Notes: a model not told the origin generated them from the sequence alone. A stretch of DNA of 64,000 nt from JAJDTT01 sp022827025 (GCA_965203535.1 OZ241897.1:3162001-3226000), one strand, 5' to 3'. Positions 18,801-26,125 are shown, counted from the stretch's first letter. A program made the numbers and translations.

Positions 18801-19774
18801 AGGTTTTCGAAGCTCACCGAATCGGCGTCCAGCCGCAAGGCTGCTCTGAGTTGCCGAAAATAGAAATCGGAGAGCACAATCTCGTCGGAACGGGCATCTC
18901 CCCGAAAGGAAAAATCCTTCCCTCGGCCGGACAAGTTCCCATTGAGGGACAAAATCCCCTTTCGCAGGAGATCGGGGAAGCCCGATTTGCCCAGTTCTTC
19001 CAGGTTGAGGGAGGCACTGCCCTCAAGACCATAGGTTACGGCGCCCTTCAAAGTGACGTCGCCATGGGTCTGCAGCCCGAATGCTTCCGAATCCACCTTG
19101 AAGGAGAGAATCCGAAAGCTGTCGCCGGCCCATTCGAAGTCCAAGAGAACACCCATATCCTCGACGGTCACGCCGTTGATCGACAGATCGAGTGAATTGA
19201 ACCTGGTCCGGCCGCGGTATTCTCCCGACTCGGGCAAATACCTCAGCTCAGCCGTCACTGCTCCCTCCGAAGACTGTATGGACACAGGATTTTGTTCGAC
19301 CAGGAACAGCCCCTGATTGATGGTGAGGTGTTTGATTCCCAACCGGGCCGGCAAAAGCGGAGGAGTCGGATCAGATCCATTCATTCGAAACAGGTTCGAA
19401 AGATTCGACTGCTGGTTGGGATCCGTGAGAAGGCGAACCCTGGGTGATTCAAGAAGCACGTGGTCCAGTGATATTTCGGGCAGAAAGAAATGCGTGAACG
19501 AGAAGTCCAGCAAGATGAGATCACTTTCGAATGCCGGTTCGGTGACGGGACAGGCTCGATTGAACAGTCGGAGATCGTGAATTTCCAGCCGGGTCTCCAG
19601 GAGATGGACCCTCGTTTGGCCGACTTCGACCAGCACGCTGAATTGTCGTTCGAGCCGCTCCACCATCCAGGCCTCGACCCATGCGTCCAGCTTCAGGCTG
19701 GCCGTGTAGATTGACACGACCGCCACCAGCAGGACGGTAAGAAGCAAAGCTGGCAGGAGTTTCCGTCTAACCAT
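15857..19774 (-). CDS. tamB: TamB/DUF490-family inner-membrane-anchored envelope protein
   Basis: A 1305-residue AsmA/TamB-like protein that probably forms a long hydrophobic groove across the periplasm for lipid transport or assists outer-membrane protein assembly. It has one N-terminal membrane anchor (LLPALLLTVLLVAVVSIYTA), then very long beta-rich repeats. The C-terminal TamB domain (DUF490) holds GTITVDEGRLYIEQNEYEI, FNNPRRTQP and SLLAVGQTPEEI, ending in an aromatic-basic strand VDFKLKKRF. The gene ends 160 bases before bamA on the same strand. Those 160 bases hold no gene that I can support. Pairing of tamB with an Omp85 gene is common in diderms. Confidence 0.9.
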   Translation of the reverse strand: MVRRKLLPALLLTVLLVAVVSIYTASLKLDAWVEAWMVERLERQFSVLVEVGQTRVHLLETRLEIHDLRLFNRACPVTEPAFESDLILLDFSFTHFFLPEISLDHVLLESPRVRLLTDPNQQSNLSNLFRMNGSDPTPPLLPARLGIKHLTINQGLFLVEQNPVSIQSSEGAVTAELRYLPESGEYRGRTRFNSLDLSINGVTVEDMGVLLDFEWAGDSFRILSFKVDSEAFGLQTHGDVTLKGAVTYGLEGSASLNLEELGKSGFPDLLRKGILSLNGNLSGRGKDFSFRGDARSDEIVLSDFYFRQLRAALRLDADSVSFENLETGFEGGQLKGNGTLSWNPKRRSEFQVTGSRIRFQRLATLLGPKNVPARGTFDLSAQIQWPALQWRRMNGTGNLAYRGDFPAKGRPELPAVTFEGHSRVAFKEGTAQFSRGVLRTSESHTTYRGHVGLRSGYRFDLDIRSEQSNDLLRLAALPALPERFLNREFIDIQGSTRASVRLQSAQPRLAGSLRIQDVHLRQELPGDLRTDVEYDGEVLEFTDVRVAGPGFLLRSGLSVTPSTGEIGWLEPVELRLDDVPIERFLSLTDREIPLRGRATGRLQLAQADSQELTGSGDLTLTGVEAYGEHVDRLSSEIRLDGRRLFLNGFRAKLGRGNLSGQIEVDLENQTGTASLAGSRLSLHQVERIRQALPLRGEVDFDLHAQGHLMSPDFQLNLTGDRVVIADRVLEKVRLHAESDQEVVRFHFTHAFLENLFRVEGRLDRREPYTLQAGADLKDVPLKPYLDLLALEAPSDVEGILTGRLTVAGPLFDPGRLEVRAELSDLTLSLSGYELRNRSPLQLVYSHPGLQVSPFRLGGEQTELQIGGRWDPGESKNSGIEISGLVNLTAFNTILPAGAMAGQLRLQALVAGSLGNPQILGSAQLEEGLLNHPDLPTALFDVAGQLRFTANQVALDNFSAQTAYGPVSLEGGIFLEGFLPARWQVHLLAEGLRVDYPPQTVSILDVDADLIRSEFQDLVSGKIRVVSADYTENVSVGQILSLYARRETEASPPAGGRDVKLAVTVEGQQSLRARNNLIDAVGSIHLNVRGTLRDPVMLGTITVDEGRLYIEQNEYEITRGMVHFNNPRRTQPTWNVEALTQARDFSVTARIQGSFDQLRLSLSSDPPLPSPLILSLLAVGQTPEEILGTSGQQHPQIGHLAAIGAGTVLSKSLTAPLASRTSRFLGLDQFSVDPFLYGSERDPGARVTLGKQLGRGLSLNYSMDLGNTSQGQIVVFEYRVTDWLTALGTREQDGSVAVDFKLKKRF

Positions 19775-19898
19775 TGTGAGTCCTGTTCAATTGGAGGGTA
19801 ATCAAAAAGCAGTCTGTTTGCTTTCCGATTTGCGGCTGTGCTAGCCTCCACTCGCGGTTGCGGTATCGCAACTATGATCCGCCGACCATTGGAGGGAG

Positions 19899-20201
19899 AT
19901 GGCTAGACTTCGACCAAGACCTTTTCGCCGTAGACCGCGGAGGCGGAAGAAGAAGCCTCCCCAGAGACGGGACGAGCCCAAGGAAAAGAAGTCGGACGCC
20001 ATCGAGGTCACCGGAACCGTAACGGAGCCGCTTCCCAACGCCATGTTTCGGGTCGAGTTGGAGAACGGGCACGTGGTTCTGGCCCACATTTCCGGGAAGA
20101 TGCGCCGTCATTTCATTCGAATCCTCCGCGGCGACCGTGTCATGGTCGAGCTTTCGCCCTATGACCTGACCCGGGGCCGTCTCACCTACCGGTACAAGTA
20201 A
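19899..20201 (+). CDS. infA: Translation initiation factor IF-1 with basic N-terminal extension
   Basis: IF-1 binds the 30S A site during initiation. Residues 29-100 form the complete S1-like OB domain: DAIEVTGTVTEPLPNAMFRV, GHVVLAHISGKMRRHFIRIL, GDRVMVELSPYDLTRGRLTYRYK. Typical IF-1 is about 72 residues; here some 28 residues, almost all Arg, Lys and Pro, come first. A GGAGGG site precedes the ATG at 19899 by only about two bases. No internal ATG lies before the OB domain, so the extension is probably real. Its usual partners (secY, rpmJ) are absent. It is divergent from tamB. Confidence 0.9.
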   Translation: MARLRPRPFRRRPRRRKKKPPQRRDEPKEKKSDAIEVTGTVTEPLPNAMFRVELENGHVVLAHISGKMRRHFIRILRGDRVMVELSPYDLTRGRLTYRYK

Positions 20202-20210
20202 GCCTCCCCC

Positions 20211-21686
20211 ATGTCCAAGGGACTTGCTCCGACCTCCTGGATTCGTATTGCTCTTTCCCTGCTGTTGCCTCCCGTGGGCCTGATTCTGGTCTGGGCGAGG
20301 TCCGGCTGGAGGACACGGAACCGGCTGCTGGCAAGCGTGGCGCTCCTGGCGTTGACGTGGGTCTACGTGTTTCAAGGACTGGGCTTGAGCATCGAACGGG
20401 ACGGCACCGGTTGGAGGCCGCTGGTATCCATCACGCCGGTCTGGTCCCGGTACGCGACGGTCGAGGGGGCGTCCGCTTCAATCGCGGCTCACCCGTCACC
20501 TTCGCCGGCAGTCCGAGGCTGGAACGGGTTTCGGGGGCCGGAGCGGGACAGCCGTTACCTGGAGGGGGAGATCCGAACCGATTGGCCCGGCGACGGACCG
20601 CCGTTGCTCTGGCGGCGTTCGGTGGGAGGCGGATACGCTTCCATTGTCGCCGGATCGGGGCTCCTCTTCACCATCGAACAACGGGGACCCGAGGAGGTCG
20701 TCGCCGCCTACGATCCGGACACGGGCGCCGAAGTCTGGAAACATGGCTGGGACGCCGAGTTCCGGGAGGTCATGGGGGGTGACGGGCCCAGGGCGACTCC
20801 CTTGTGGCACGAGGGACGGCTGTACGTCCTGGGGGCCACGGGCGAGTTCCGCTGCTTCGACGCCGCCAGCGGAAAAGTCCATTGGGGCCTGAACATCCTC
20901 ACGGAGAGCGGAGCCCGGAACCTGGAATGGGGGATGTCCGCCTCACCCCTGATCACGGGCGACCAGGTCATTCTCCTGCCGGGCGGTCCTTCGGACCGGT
21001 CCGTCGTCGCCTATCATCGGCTCACCGGAAAGTTCCTCTGGGGAGCGCTCAGCGACAAACAGGCCTATGCCGCACCGGTGCAGGCCGAGCTGGCCGGACG
21101 GGAGCAGTTGCTGGTGGTGACGGCCGAGCGTGTCGTGGGACTGGACCCGATGGGCGGGGATCTCTTCTGGGAGTATCCATGGGTCACCTCCTACGACGTC
21201 AATTCGGTGGAACCTCTGCTGCTGGGAAACGATCGGCTCTTCATCTCCTCCGGTTACGGCCACGGGGCAGCGGTGCTGGAGATCGGACGGGGCGAGGACG
21301 GCTACACCGTGAAGACCGTCTGGAAAAACAAGGAGATGAAGAACAAGTTCAACGGCTCGGTCCTCCATGAGGGCCACGTCTACGGACTGGATGAGGGCAT
21401 CCTGGCCTGCGTCGACGCGGCCACGGGCGAGAGGACGTGGAAGGGGGGCCGTTACGGTTACGGCCAGATCCTTCTGGCTTCGGGCCATCTCGTGGTGTTG
21501 ACCGAGCGGGGCGACCTGGTTCTGGTCGAGGCCAATGCCGAGGAGCACCGTGAGCTGGTGCGGTTTTCGGCGCTGACCGGAAAGACCTGGAACTATCCTG
21601 TCATCGTCGGGGGCCGGCTCCTGGTGAGGAACCAGACCCAGATGGCCTGCTTCGACGTCAGCCCGATTCCGACAGACCCGTCATAG
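20211..21686 (+). CDS. PQQ-binding-like beta-propeller repeat protein, membrane-anchored
   Basis: A 491-residue protein with two N-terminal hydrophobic segments (ALSLLLPPVGLILVW and LLASVALLALTWVYVFQGL), then a beta-propeller. Propeller blades show the PQQ/BamB-type pattern of aromatic and Gly residues with A-x-D-x-x-T-G-x-x-x-W: VVAAYDPDTGAEVWKH, FRCFDAASGKVHW and LACVDAATGERTWKGG. The domain opens with WNGFRGPERD, typical of PQQ-like proteins in Acidobacteria and Planctomycetes. No dehydrogenase catalytic residues were recognised, so it is more likely a scaffold or binding protein. It starts ten bases after infA and ends in a six-base overlap with the convergent oxidoreductase gene. Confidence 0.85.
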   Translation: MSKGLAPTSWIRIALSLLLPPVGLILVWARSGWRTRNRLLASVALLALTWVYVFQGLGLSIERDGTGWRPLVSITPVWSRYATVEGASASIAAHPSPSPAVRGWNGFRGPERDSRYLEGEIRTDWPGDGPPLLWRRSVGGGYASIVAGSGLLFTIEQRGPEEVVAAYDPDTGAEVWKHGWDAEFREVMGGDGPRATPLWHEGRLYVLGATGEFRCFDAASGKVHWGLNILTESGARNLEWGMSASPLITGDQVILLPGGPSDRSVVAYHRLTGKFLWGALSDKQAYAAPVQAELAGREQLLVVTAERVVGLDPMGGDLFWEYPWVTSYDVNSVEPLLLGNDRLFISSGYGHGAAVLEIGRGEDGYTVKTVWKNKEMKNKFNGSVLHEGHVYGLDEGILACVDAATGERTWKGGRYGYGQILLASGHLVVLTERGDLVLVEANAEEHRELVRFSALTGKTWNYPVIVGGRLLVRNQTQMACFDVSPIPTDPS

Positions 21687-23051
21687 CACCCACGGCTTGC
21701 GATACTGCCCGCGCACGAGCCGGTTCGCCTCTTCGTCTCCCGGCACCCGTTCCTTTTCCGCGTCCCACCGGATCCGCCTTCCCAGGCGAAGCGCGATGTT
21801 TCCCAGATGCGGAGTCGAGGTGGAATGGTGGCCGATCTCCACGTCCGAGATGGGCTTCTTTCGGCTCCGTACGCAATCCAGGAAGTTCAGGACGTGGACG
21901 AAGTGCTGATCGGAGCCGGGCGCCGTCACGAACTTGGATCGTCCCTCTCCGGAACTCCACTCTCGCCGGCGCCGATCGGGCGTTTTCTGATCCAGGATCC
22001 TCAAGTAGCGGGGCCGCTGGGCGACTGCTGTCCCCCCGGTCTCGGGCCGGATCTCGAAGCCGCCGCGGTTGAGATAGAGGGTTCCGTCGGTGCCGAAGAA
22101 CTCGATGCCGTAGCCTCGTCCCGCCGGGCCGTGGGCGTTCCCGACCCGGTGGGAGAAGGAGGCAATGAATTCGGGATACTCGTAGAGGACCTCCAGCGTA
22201 TCGGGGGTTTCCCGGTTGTCATCGATGCAGAAGTTGCCCCCGACGGCGGTCGCGGCCAGGGGGGCGTCGACCTGCATGGCCCACTGGACGATGTCCAGAT
22301 GATGGGTTCCCCAGTCGGTGAGCATCCCTCCCGAATAGTCCCAGAACCACCGGAACGTGTGGATGAAGCGGTTGCCGTTGAAGGGGGCCTTGGGCGCCGG
22401 ACCCAGCCAGAGATCCCAGTCCAGACCCGGCGGAGGTTCCGTGTCCCGGGGCCGTCCCATCCCGGCCGGACTCTCATTGCCGACATTCCAGGTGTGGACC
22501 CGGCTCACCTTGCCGATGGCGCCGTCCTGGACCAGCTTGACGGCTTCCTGGAAGTGCTCGCCTGAGCGCTGCTGCGTCCCCATCTGGACGATGCGTCCGT
22601 TGCGCCGGGCCGCCTCCACCATTTTTCGTCCTTCGTAAATGGTCAGCGAGAGGGGCTTCTCGACGTAGACGTCCTTTCCGGCATCGCAGGCCATCACGGT
22701 GGGCAGTGCATGCCAGTGGTCGGGGGTGGAGACGACGACCACGTCCACCTCCTTCAGGTCCAGGACCTGGCGGAAGTCCTTGTAGCCGGCCGCCTTCCCT
22801 CCCTCCTGGTCGGCAGTCATCTGCAGGGTCAGGTCCCGGTTGTGGTCCCAGACGTCACAGACGGCCGCTGCCCGGACCTGCTCCGACCGGAGGAAGTCCC
22901 TGAGATTGCTGCGGCCCATGCCGCCGGTTCCGACGAAGCCGCAAATCACCCGGTCATTGGCCCCGAGGGGACCTCCCTTGCCGGTATGGAGGGCGGGAGC
23001 CCCCGCGACTGCTGCTGCCGATACGACGAACTTGCGCCTGTTCATTTTCAT
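21681..23051 (-). CDS. Gfo/Idh/MocA family oxidoreductase, Tat-exported
   Basis: A 456-residue NAD(P)-dependent oxidoreductase. The N-terminus MNRRKFVVSAAAVAGAPAL is a twin-arginine signal. The Rossmann motif follows (VICGFVGTGGMGRSNL), then VDVVVVSTPDHWHALPTVMA and DVYVEKPLSLT, whose EKP lysine is the conserved Gfo/Idh catalytic-region residue. The C-terminal domain has WDYSGGMLTDWGTHHLD, the usual substrate-site histidine pair. Such exported members are common in Acidobacteria and Planctomycetes and are thought to act on sugars or inositols; the substrate here is unknown. Confidence 0.9.
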   Translation of the reverse strand: MKMNRRKFVVSAAAVAGAPALHTGKGGPLGANDRVICGFVGTGGMGRSNLRDFLRSEQVRAAAVCDVWDHNRDLTLQMTADQEGGKAAGYKDFRQVLDLKEVDVVVVSTPDHWHALPTVMACDAGKDVYVEKPLSLTIYEGRKMVEAARRNGRIVQMGTQQRSGEHFQEAVKLVQDGAIGKVSRVHTWNVGNESPAGMGRPRDTEPPPGLDWDLWLGPAPKAPFNGNRFIHTFRWFWDYSGGMLTDWGTHHLDIVQWAMQVDAPLAATAVGGNFCIDDNRETPDTLEVLYEYPEFIASFSHRVGNAHGPAGRGYGIEFFGTDGTLYLNRGGFEIRPETGGTAVAQRPRYLRILDQKTPDRRRREWSSGEGRSKFVTAPGSDQHFVHVLNFLDCVRSRKKPISDVEIGHHSTSTPHLGNIALRLGRRIRWDAEKERVPGDEEANRLVRGQYRKPWVL

Positions 23052-23152
23052 TGTCCAAGACTCCTGGGCCGGGATTCGCTACGATGCCTAAACTCTAATG
23101 TATAATTCCGGTATCGAACAGAGCAGGGGAATCCGACATCGAGGCTGACACT

Positions 23153-23659
23153 ATGAATTGCGACACCTTCCGCCGCCTTCCCGACGAATCCCGGGTCTGG
23201 ATCAGTGGTTTCGACCGGCCGCTCGATCCGGCCGAGCAGGAGACGGTCCGAGCTGGAATGGAGCGTTTCTCAGCCGGCTGGGCGTCACACCAGGTCCCGG
23301 TCGAGTCCGCTTTCGAGATCGTCCACGATCGCTTTCTGGTGATCGCCGCGTGTACTCCGGGGTCTGTGTCCGGTTGCTCCATCGACAGCATGATGAGGAA
23401 TATGCGGGAATTGTATGCGGCTGTCGGTGCCGCACCTCCCGCCGGGAATCTCATCTACTTCCGTGATGAAAACGGCCGGATCCGGTCCATCGACCATTTG
23501 GAGTTCCGTGACGTGGCCGAGTCGGGACGGCTCCGGCCCGACACCCGGGTGTTCGATACCTTGATTCAGAACCTGGGGCAGTTGAGAGCCGGCCGTTTCG
23601 AACTTCCCTACCGGGAAGCATGGCACGCCCGCGCCTTTCCGCTTCCGGTCACCGCCTGA
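23153..23659 (+). CDS. Conserved protein of unknown function, SGCSID family
   Basis: A 168-residue soluble protein. It resembles a family frequent in Bacteroidetes that databases often mislabel as ABC transporter ATPase although it has no Walker motifs. Shared marks are RVWISGFDRPLDPAEQE, a WASHQVPV segment, HDRFLVIAA, the invariant-looking SGCSIDSMM, and the helical tail preceding LIYFRDENG. The Cys in SGCSID could be functional. A TATAAT box at 23101-23106 lies in the divergent promoter region. No metabolic context is available, since its neighbours are an oxidoreductase and a toxin-antitoxin remnant. Confidence 0.7.
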   Translation: MNCDTFRRLPDESRVWISGFDRPLDPAEQETVRAGMERFSAGWASHQVPVESAFEIVHDRFLVIAACTPGSVSGCSIDSMMRNMRELYAAVGAAPPAGNLIYFRDENGRIRSIDHLEFRDVAESGRLRPDTRVFDTLIQNLGQLRAGRFELPYREAWHARAFPLPVTA

Positions 23660-23779
23660 ACCCGCCGTCGAGCCGGGGATTCTTGCCGTTGAGCGAGAAT
23701 AAGGTGACCGTCATGAATGTGGCCCGCCGTCGCGTTTCAAGAAATTCACCGCGTCGGCGGTAAGTTACGGAAGGCGTTT

Positions 23780-23807
23780 CCGGAGGGGAAAAGATCCTCC
23801 GGGTTTT
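23780..23807 (+). terminator. Rho-independent terminator-like hairpin
   Basis: CCGGAGG, a nine-base loop, CCTCCGG, then GTTTT. It lies about 120 bases after the SGCSID-family stop, in the convergent gap before the HTH gene. Confidence 0.5.
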
Positions 23808-23823
23808 CGCACAAGGGGCGCAA

Positions 23824-24222
23824 TCAAGCGTGAATTCGAGCGTCGCGATCTTTCTCGCCGAGAGCCTTGATGGGGACGTCCAGAAGAATCTCCGAATACG
23901 GTACACGCGGGACCACCCGGCCCCGGTCTCCCTTTTCCAGACGCACCAGACCGTAACGCTCCATCGTGTGCAGCGTTCGGGACAGATTGGACCGGGCGCG
24001 TCCTGAACGCTCGGACAGTTCAGCAATCGAGGCCGGCTTCTCCTCCGTAATCATCCTTAGCAGCGCGCGGTTGCGATCGGACAGGACCTTGGCAAAGCTT
24101 TCGAGAGAAGGAAACCACACTTTGGGCTCGCCTCGTCCCGGCCGATGCTCGCCGCGCGCAATGGCCAAGGTGCGGGCCTTCATTTCTCCATAACTGGCAA
24201 TGCCGACTCGTAATGTCTTCAC
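23824..24222 (-). CDS. Winged-HTH DNA-binding protein, probable antitoxin partner of TumE-like toxin
   Basis: A 132-residue protein starting at GTG 24222. The centre is a winged helix-turn-helix of MarR/ArsR type: LLRMITEEKPASIAELSERSG (split: first helix, then turn) followed by recognition helix NLSRTLHTMERYGLVRLEK and wing GDRGRVVPRVPY. Small HTH proteins of this kind are paired with TumE/DUF6516 toxins, and here the GTG overlaps the stop of the TumE-like remnant. By analogy with the characterised TumE-TumA type modules it would repress the operon and neutralise the toxin. Because the toxin gene is shortened, this may now be an orphan regulator. Confidence 0.75.
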   Translation of the reverse strand: MKTLRVGIASYGEMKARTLAIARGEHRPGRGEPKVWFPSLESFAKVLSDRNRALLRMITEEKPASIAELSERSGRARSNLSRTLHTMERYGLVRLEKGDRGRVVPRVPYSEILLDVPIKALGEKDRDARIHA

Positions 24223-24371
24223 AGCGTCACTCCCCTCTCTTCCAACACCGCCTCGACCTCCGTCCGGAAATCCGCAAGCAACTGGGCCGCATCGCGATAC
24301 TTATAGGGCCGGATCGTCCGATGACGGTGTCGGTGATCATGTTTGAGAAGTATCACATGCTGATATCCCAT
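24219..24371 (-). pseudogene. TumE/DUF6516-like toxin, C-terminal remnant
   Basis: Fifty codons from ATG 24371 to the stop at 24219. The peptide holds LLKHDHRHRHRTIRPYKYRD followed by AAQLLADFRTEVEAVLEERG, which matches the C-terminal half of TumE-like toxins (family pattern: K-x-D-H-R-H, then P-Y-x-F, then LLADF-x-x-[EDW]-V). Full-length members are about 90-130 residues, so the N-terminal half is missing. The frame stays open for some codons upstream but runs into repeat A (24397-24436) and shows no toxin-like sequence there. The stop overlaps the GTG of the HTH gene, the normal arrangement for these pairs. Confidence 0.65.
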
Positions 24372-24396
24372 TTCTAGTTTGGGTAGTGAACAGCGT

Positions 24397-24436
24397 GACC
24401 CGAGAACGGCACTGTCCCCTTTTCGCTGTGATGGCC
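24397..24436. repeat. Direct repeat A, 40 bp
   Basis: Begins GACCCGAGAACGGCACTG and matches 26361-26400 at 36 of 40 positions in the same orientation, 1964 bp away. The two copies frame the DUF2188/ImmA/XRE genes. Internal complementarity is low, so it is not a simple hairpin. Confidence 0.7.
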
Positions 24437-24509
24437 ACGCCGTATCGCATCGATCAATGGCAACCGGCTAAACGGAGTTGATGTAAATCTCCGAGATTCG
24501 AGATGTAGT

Positions 24510-24539
24510 TTGACAGTGGTTTAACTGTTAAGCTAAAAT
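24510..24539 (+). promoter_or_regulatory. Sigma-70-type promoter of the two-gene small-protein operon
   Basis: A perfect -35 TTGACA at 24510-24515 and -10 TAAAAT at 24534-24539, with an 18-base spacer. The shared operator (24521-24543) covers the spacer and -10, so a bound repressor would block polymerase. A ribosome-binding site AAAGGAGAGG follows before the ATG at 24568. Confidence 0.7.
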
Positions 24540-24543
24540 ACGC
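24521..24543. promoter_or_regulatory. Putative XRE operator, copy 1
   Basis: An imperfect palindrome TTAACT-GTTA-AGCTAA followed by AATACGC. It matches the site at 26126-26148 (read on the minus strand) at 20 of 23 positions. The position over the -10 element suggests repression. Confidence 0.6.
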
Positions 24544-24567
24544 GTAAATGAGAAAGGAGAGGTCCAG

Positions 24568-24786
24568 ATGACCTATAGACCATCACTGTCACAGATTCGT
24601 GCCAATGCCCGGATACAGGTGTCGAGACTTAAGTCCCGAGCCAAGCAGGCTGCACGCGACAATCAGCGTTACCTCGAGCGGAGGATACGGGTTCTCACCG
24701 GAAACGGCACGAGGCCGTTGACGAAGGCTCAGATTGAGCAACTGGGGCGTGAGAGCGCACGCTTTATGCGGAACCGTCTGAAGTAG
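24568..24786 (+). CDS. Small very basic protein, 72 aa, unknown
   Basis: A 72-residue protein with roughly a quarter Arg plus Lys (for example SRLKSRAKQAARDNQRYLER), predicted helical throughout, ending FMRNRLK. No signal peptide and no known motif was recognised; nucleic-acid binding is a guess from charge. The start is fixed by AAAGGAGAGG about seven bases upstream. It is first in an operon with the DUF2188 gene, 25 bases apart, behind a strong promoter carrying the putative XRE operator. It is unlike the window's housekeeping genes and is probably acquired. Confidence 0.65.
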   Translation: MTYRPSLSQIRANARIQVSRLKSRAKQAARDNQRYLERRIRVLTGNGTRPLTKAQIEQLGRESARFMRNRLK

Positions 24787-24811
24787 GACACAAACGAAAA
24801 TGAGGTGAAGG

Positions 24812-25060
24812 ATGAGCAAGGGAAGAGATCGCATGGTCTACCGAAGATCTGACGGCCAGTGGGCGAACAAGCGTAACGACTCAGACCGCGCATCTAGTTT
24901 GCACGGCACGCAGGCTGCTGCACGCCGAGCTGCACGACGGATGTTGCGGAACCAGGGCGGCGGTGAGTTGACAACGAGTGGCCGTTCCGGCCGCATCCGG
25001 AGCAAAGATACTATCCCGCCGGGCAATGATCCGTTTCCACCGCGCGATCGGGAGCATTGA
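24812..25060 (+). CDS. DUF2188 domain protein
   Basis: An 82-residue protein matching DUF2188: a lead strand MVYRRSDGQWANKRN, an alanine-rich helix GTQAAARRAARRMLRNQGGG, then SGRIRSKDTIPPGNDPFPPRD, the family's hallmark C-terminal KD-x-x-P-x-GNDP-x-PP-x-D end. The function of DUF2188 is unknown; members are common in integrative elements and beside toxin-antitoxin genes. It shares an operon with the 72-residue basic protein and converges on the ImmA gene, whose stop lies 24 bases downstream. A GAGGTGAAGG site precedes the ATG. Confidence 0.85.
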   Translation: MSKGRDRMVYRRSDGQWANKRNDSDRASSLHGTQAAARRAARRMLRNQGGGELTTSGRSGRIRSKDTIPPGNDPFPPRDREH

Positions 25061-25083
25061 TCCATGACCGCCGGCATGCAGGG

Positions 25084-25734
25084 CTAGGGTCGGATTAGTT
25101 CCGCTCGCCTGTTGGTATAGAGTTCGATGCGGTAGCCCGCTGCTTCGTTGGAAACGCCGAAACGCTCCGACACTTTCCCGACCGTCAGGCGGCCTGAATC
25201 GCGCTCCAGAATAAAGAGTCCTCCTGCAGGCATCAGGAGGGCGCTCGCAAAGGCGTTCGCCTGCCATTCCGTATCTTCGTAGGGTTTATGTTCGCCCGTG
25301 CCGCGGTTCCTATGAAATCCGGCTAGTTGCCTCGCTGGCATCTGGGCCAGTCGGACGAGCTGCTCGGTGTGCAGCACACAGTGGCCAAGTTCGTGTGCGA
25401 CGAAGTAGGTGCTGCGTGGATGACCTCGTGCCAAGCGATTGTAGGTCTCTTCCGAGGCCAGAACCTCAATCATACCTTGTTCCCTGTCGTACTTGGTGTA
25501 GCCTTCCGAATCCTCGATGGAGATCACACCGTAGCGAAGCGGTAGAGGTTCTCCCGACCGGCGATGAATCCTTATTTCGTCTAGGCCTTCGAAAAATTTC
25601 AGCGGTTCGATCTTTTCGTCGGGCGACATGCCGAGCTGCTTGCGGACATAGGCCGCTACCTTTTCAAGTTTTCGATAGCTGTAAGGGCGATCTGCACGTA
25701 CACCCACAAGCTCCCTAGATCTTGTTGTCATCAT
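25084..25734 (-). CDS. ImmA/IrrE family metallopeptidase
   Basis: Zinc-dependent peptidase of the ImmA/IrrE family, which typically cleaves a partner XRE repressor on a stress signal. The motif is FVAHELGHCVLH (HExxH) and the downstream glutamate is in EWQANAFASALLMPAG. The C-terminal winged helix segment LTVGKVSERFGVSNEAAGYR may bind DNA or the partner. I place the start at 25734 (two adjacent ATGs, with AAGGA just upstream); the frame stays open further but there it only shadows the XRE gene. It overlaps the XRE gene by 20 bases, so the two are made together. Confidence 0.88.
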   Translation of the reverse strand: MMTTRSRELVGVRADRPYSYRKLEKVAAYVRKQLGMSPDEKIEPLKFFEGLDEIRIHRRSGEPLPLRYGVISIEDSEGYTKYDREQGMIEVLASEETYNRLARGHPRSTYFVAHELGHCVLHTEQLVRLAQMPARQLAGFHRNRGTGEHKPYEDTEWQANAFASALLMPAGGLFILERDSGRLTVGKVSERFGVSNEAAGYRIELYTNRRAELIRP

Positions 25735-26083
25735 CCTTGTGAAGAATCTTCTTGATCTTGCGAAGTTGGTCGTCGGTGACGCCGCCACGGGCGAGTCCGC
25801 TGACCAGCCCGCCCACCACGTCGGCCTCAAGCGGTCGCGCCTTGGTGATGTCGTACTCGATCACGCCTCTCTCCTGGTCGGCTGCCGCGATGATCGGGGC
25901 AGCGTCGGTCTGCAAGTACCGCGTGACTTTGAGAATGCGCTCGTTGCTGAAGGGTCGGCGGTTGCCACGCTCAACGTCAGATACATACACCGCGGATACG
26001 CCCAGCAAATTTGCCACGTCACTCAGCGTCTTGCCGGCTTTGTGCCGAACCTTGCGCAGGGCCCATCCGAAGCGTTCTGGCAT
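25715..26083 (-). CDS. XRE-family helix-turn-helix regulator
   Basis: A 122-residue regulator. Residues 5-60 form a Cro/C1-type HTH: FGWALRKVRHKAGKTLSDVA, NLLGVSAVYVSDVERGNRRP. A C-terminal part with acidic and lysine-rich end (KKILHKDDDNKI) may be the target of the adjacent peptidase. The ATG at 26083 has GAGGAGG six bases upstream; a TTG five codons earlier is weaker. The palindrome TTAGCT-GATA-AGCTAA lies in its own promoter and again before the small-protein operon, so autorepression and control of that operon are likely (inference). Confidence 0.88.
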   Translation of the reverse strand: MPERFGWALRKVRHKAGKTLSDVANLLGVSAVYVSDVERGNRRPFSNERILKVTRYLQTDAAPIIAAADQERGVIEYDITKARPLEADVVGGLVSGLARGGVTDDQLRKIKKILHKDDDNKI

Positions 26084-26125
26084 AGTAGTCCTCCTCAATA
26101 GGTGTATGATAGGCGTAATAAGTTA

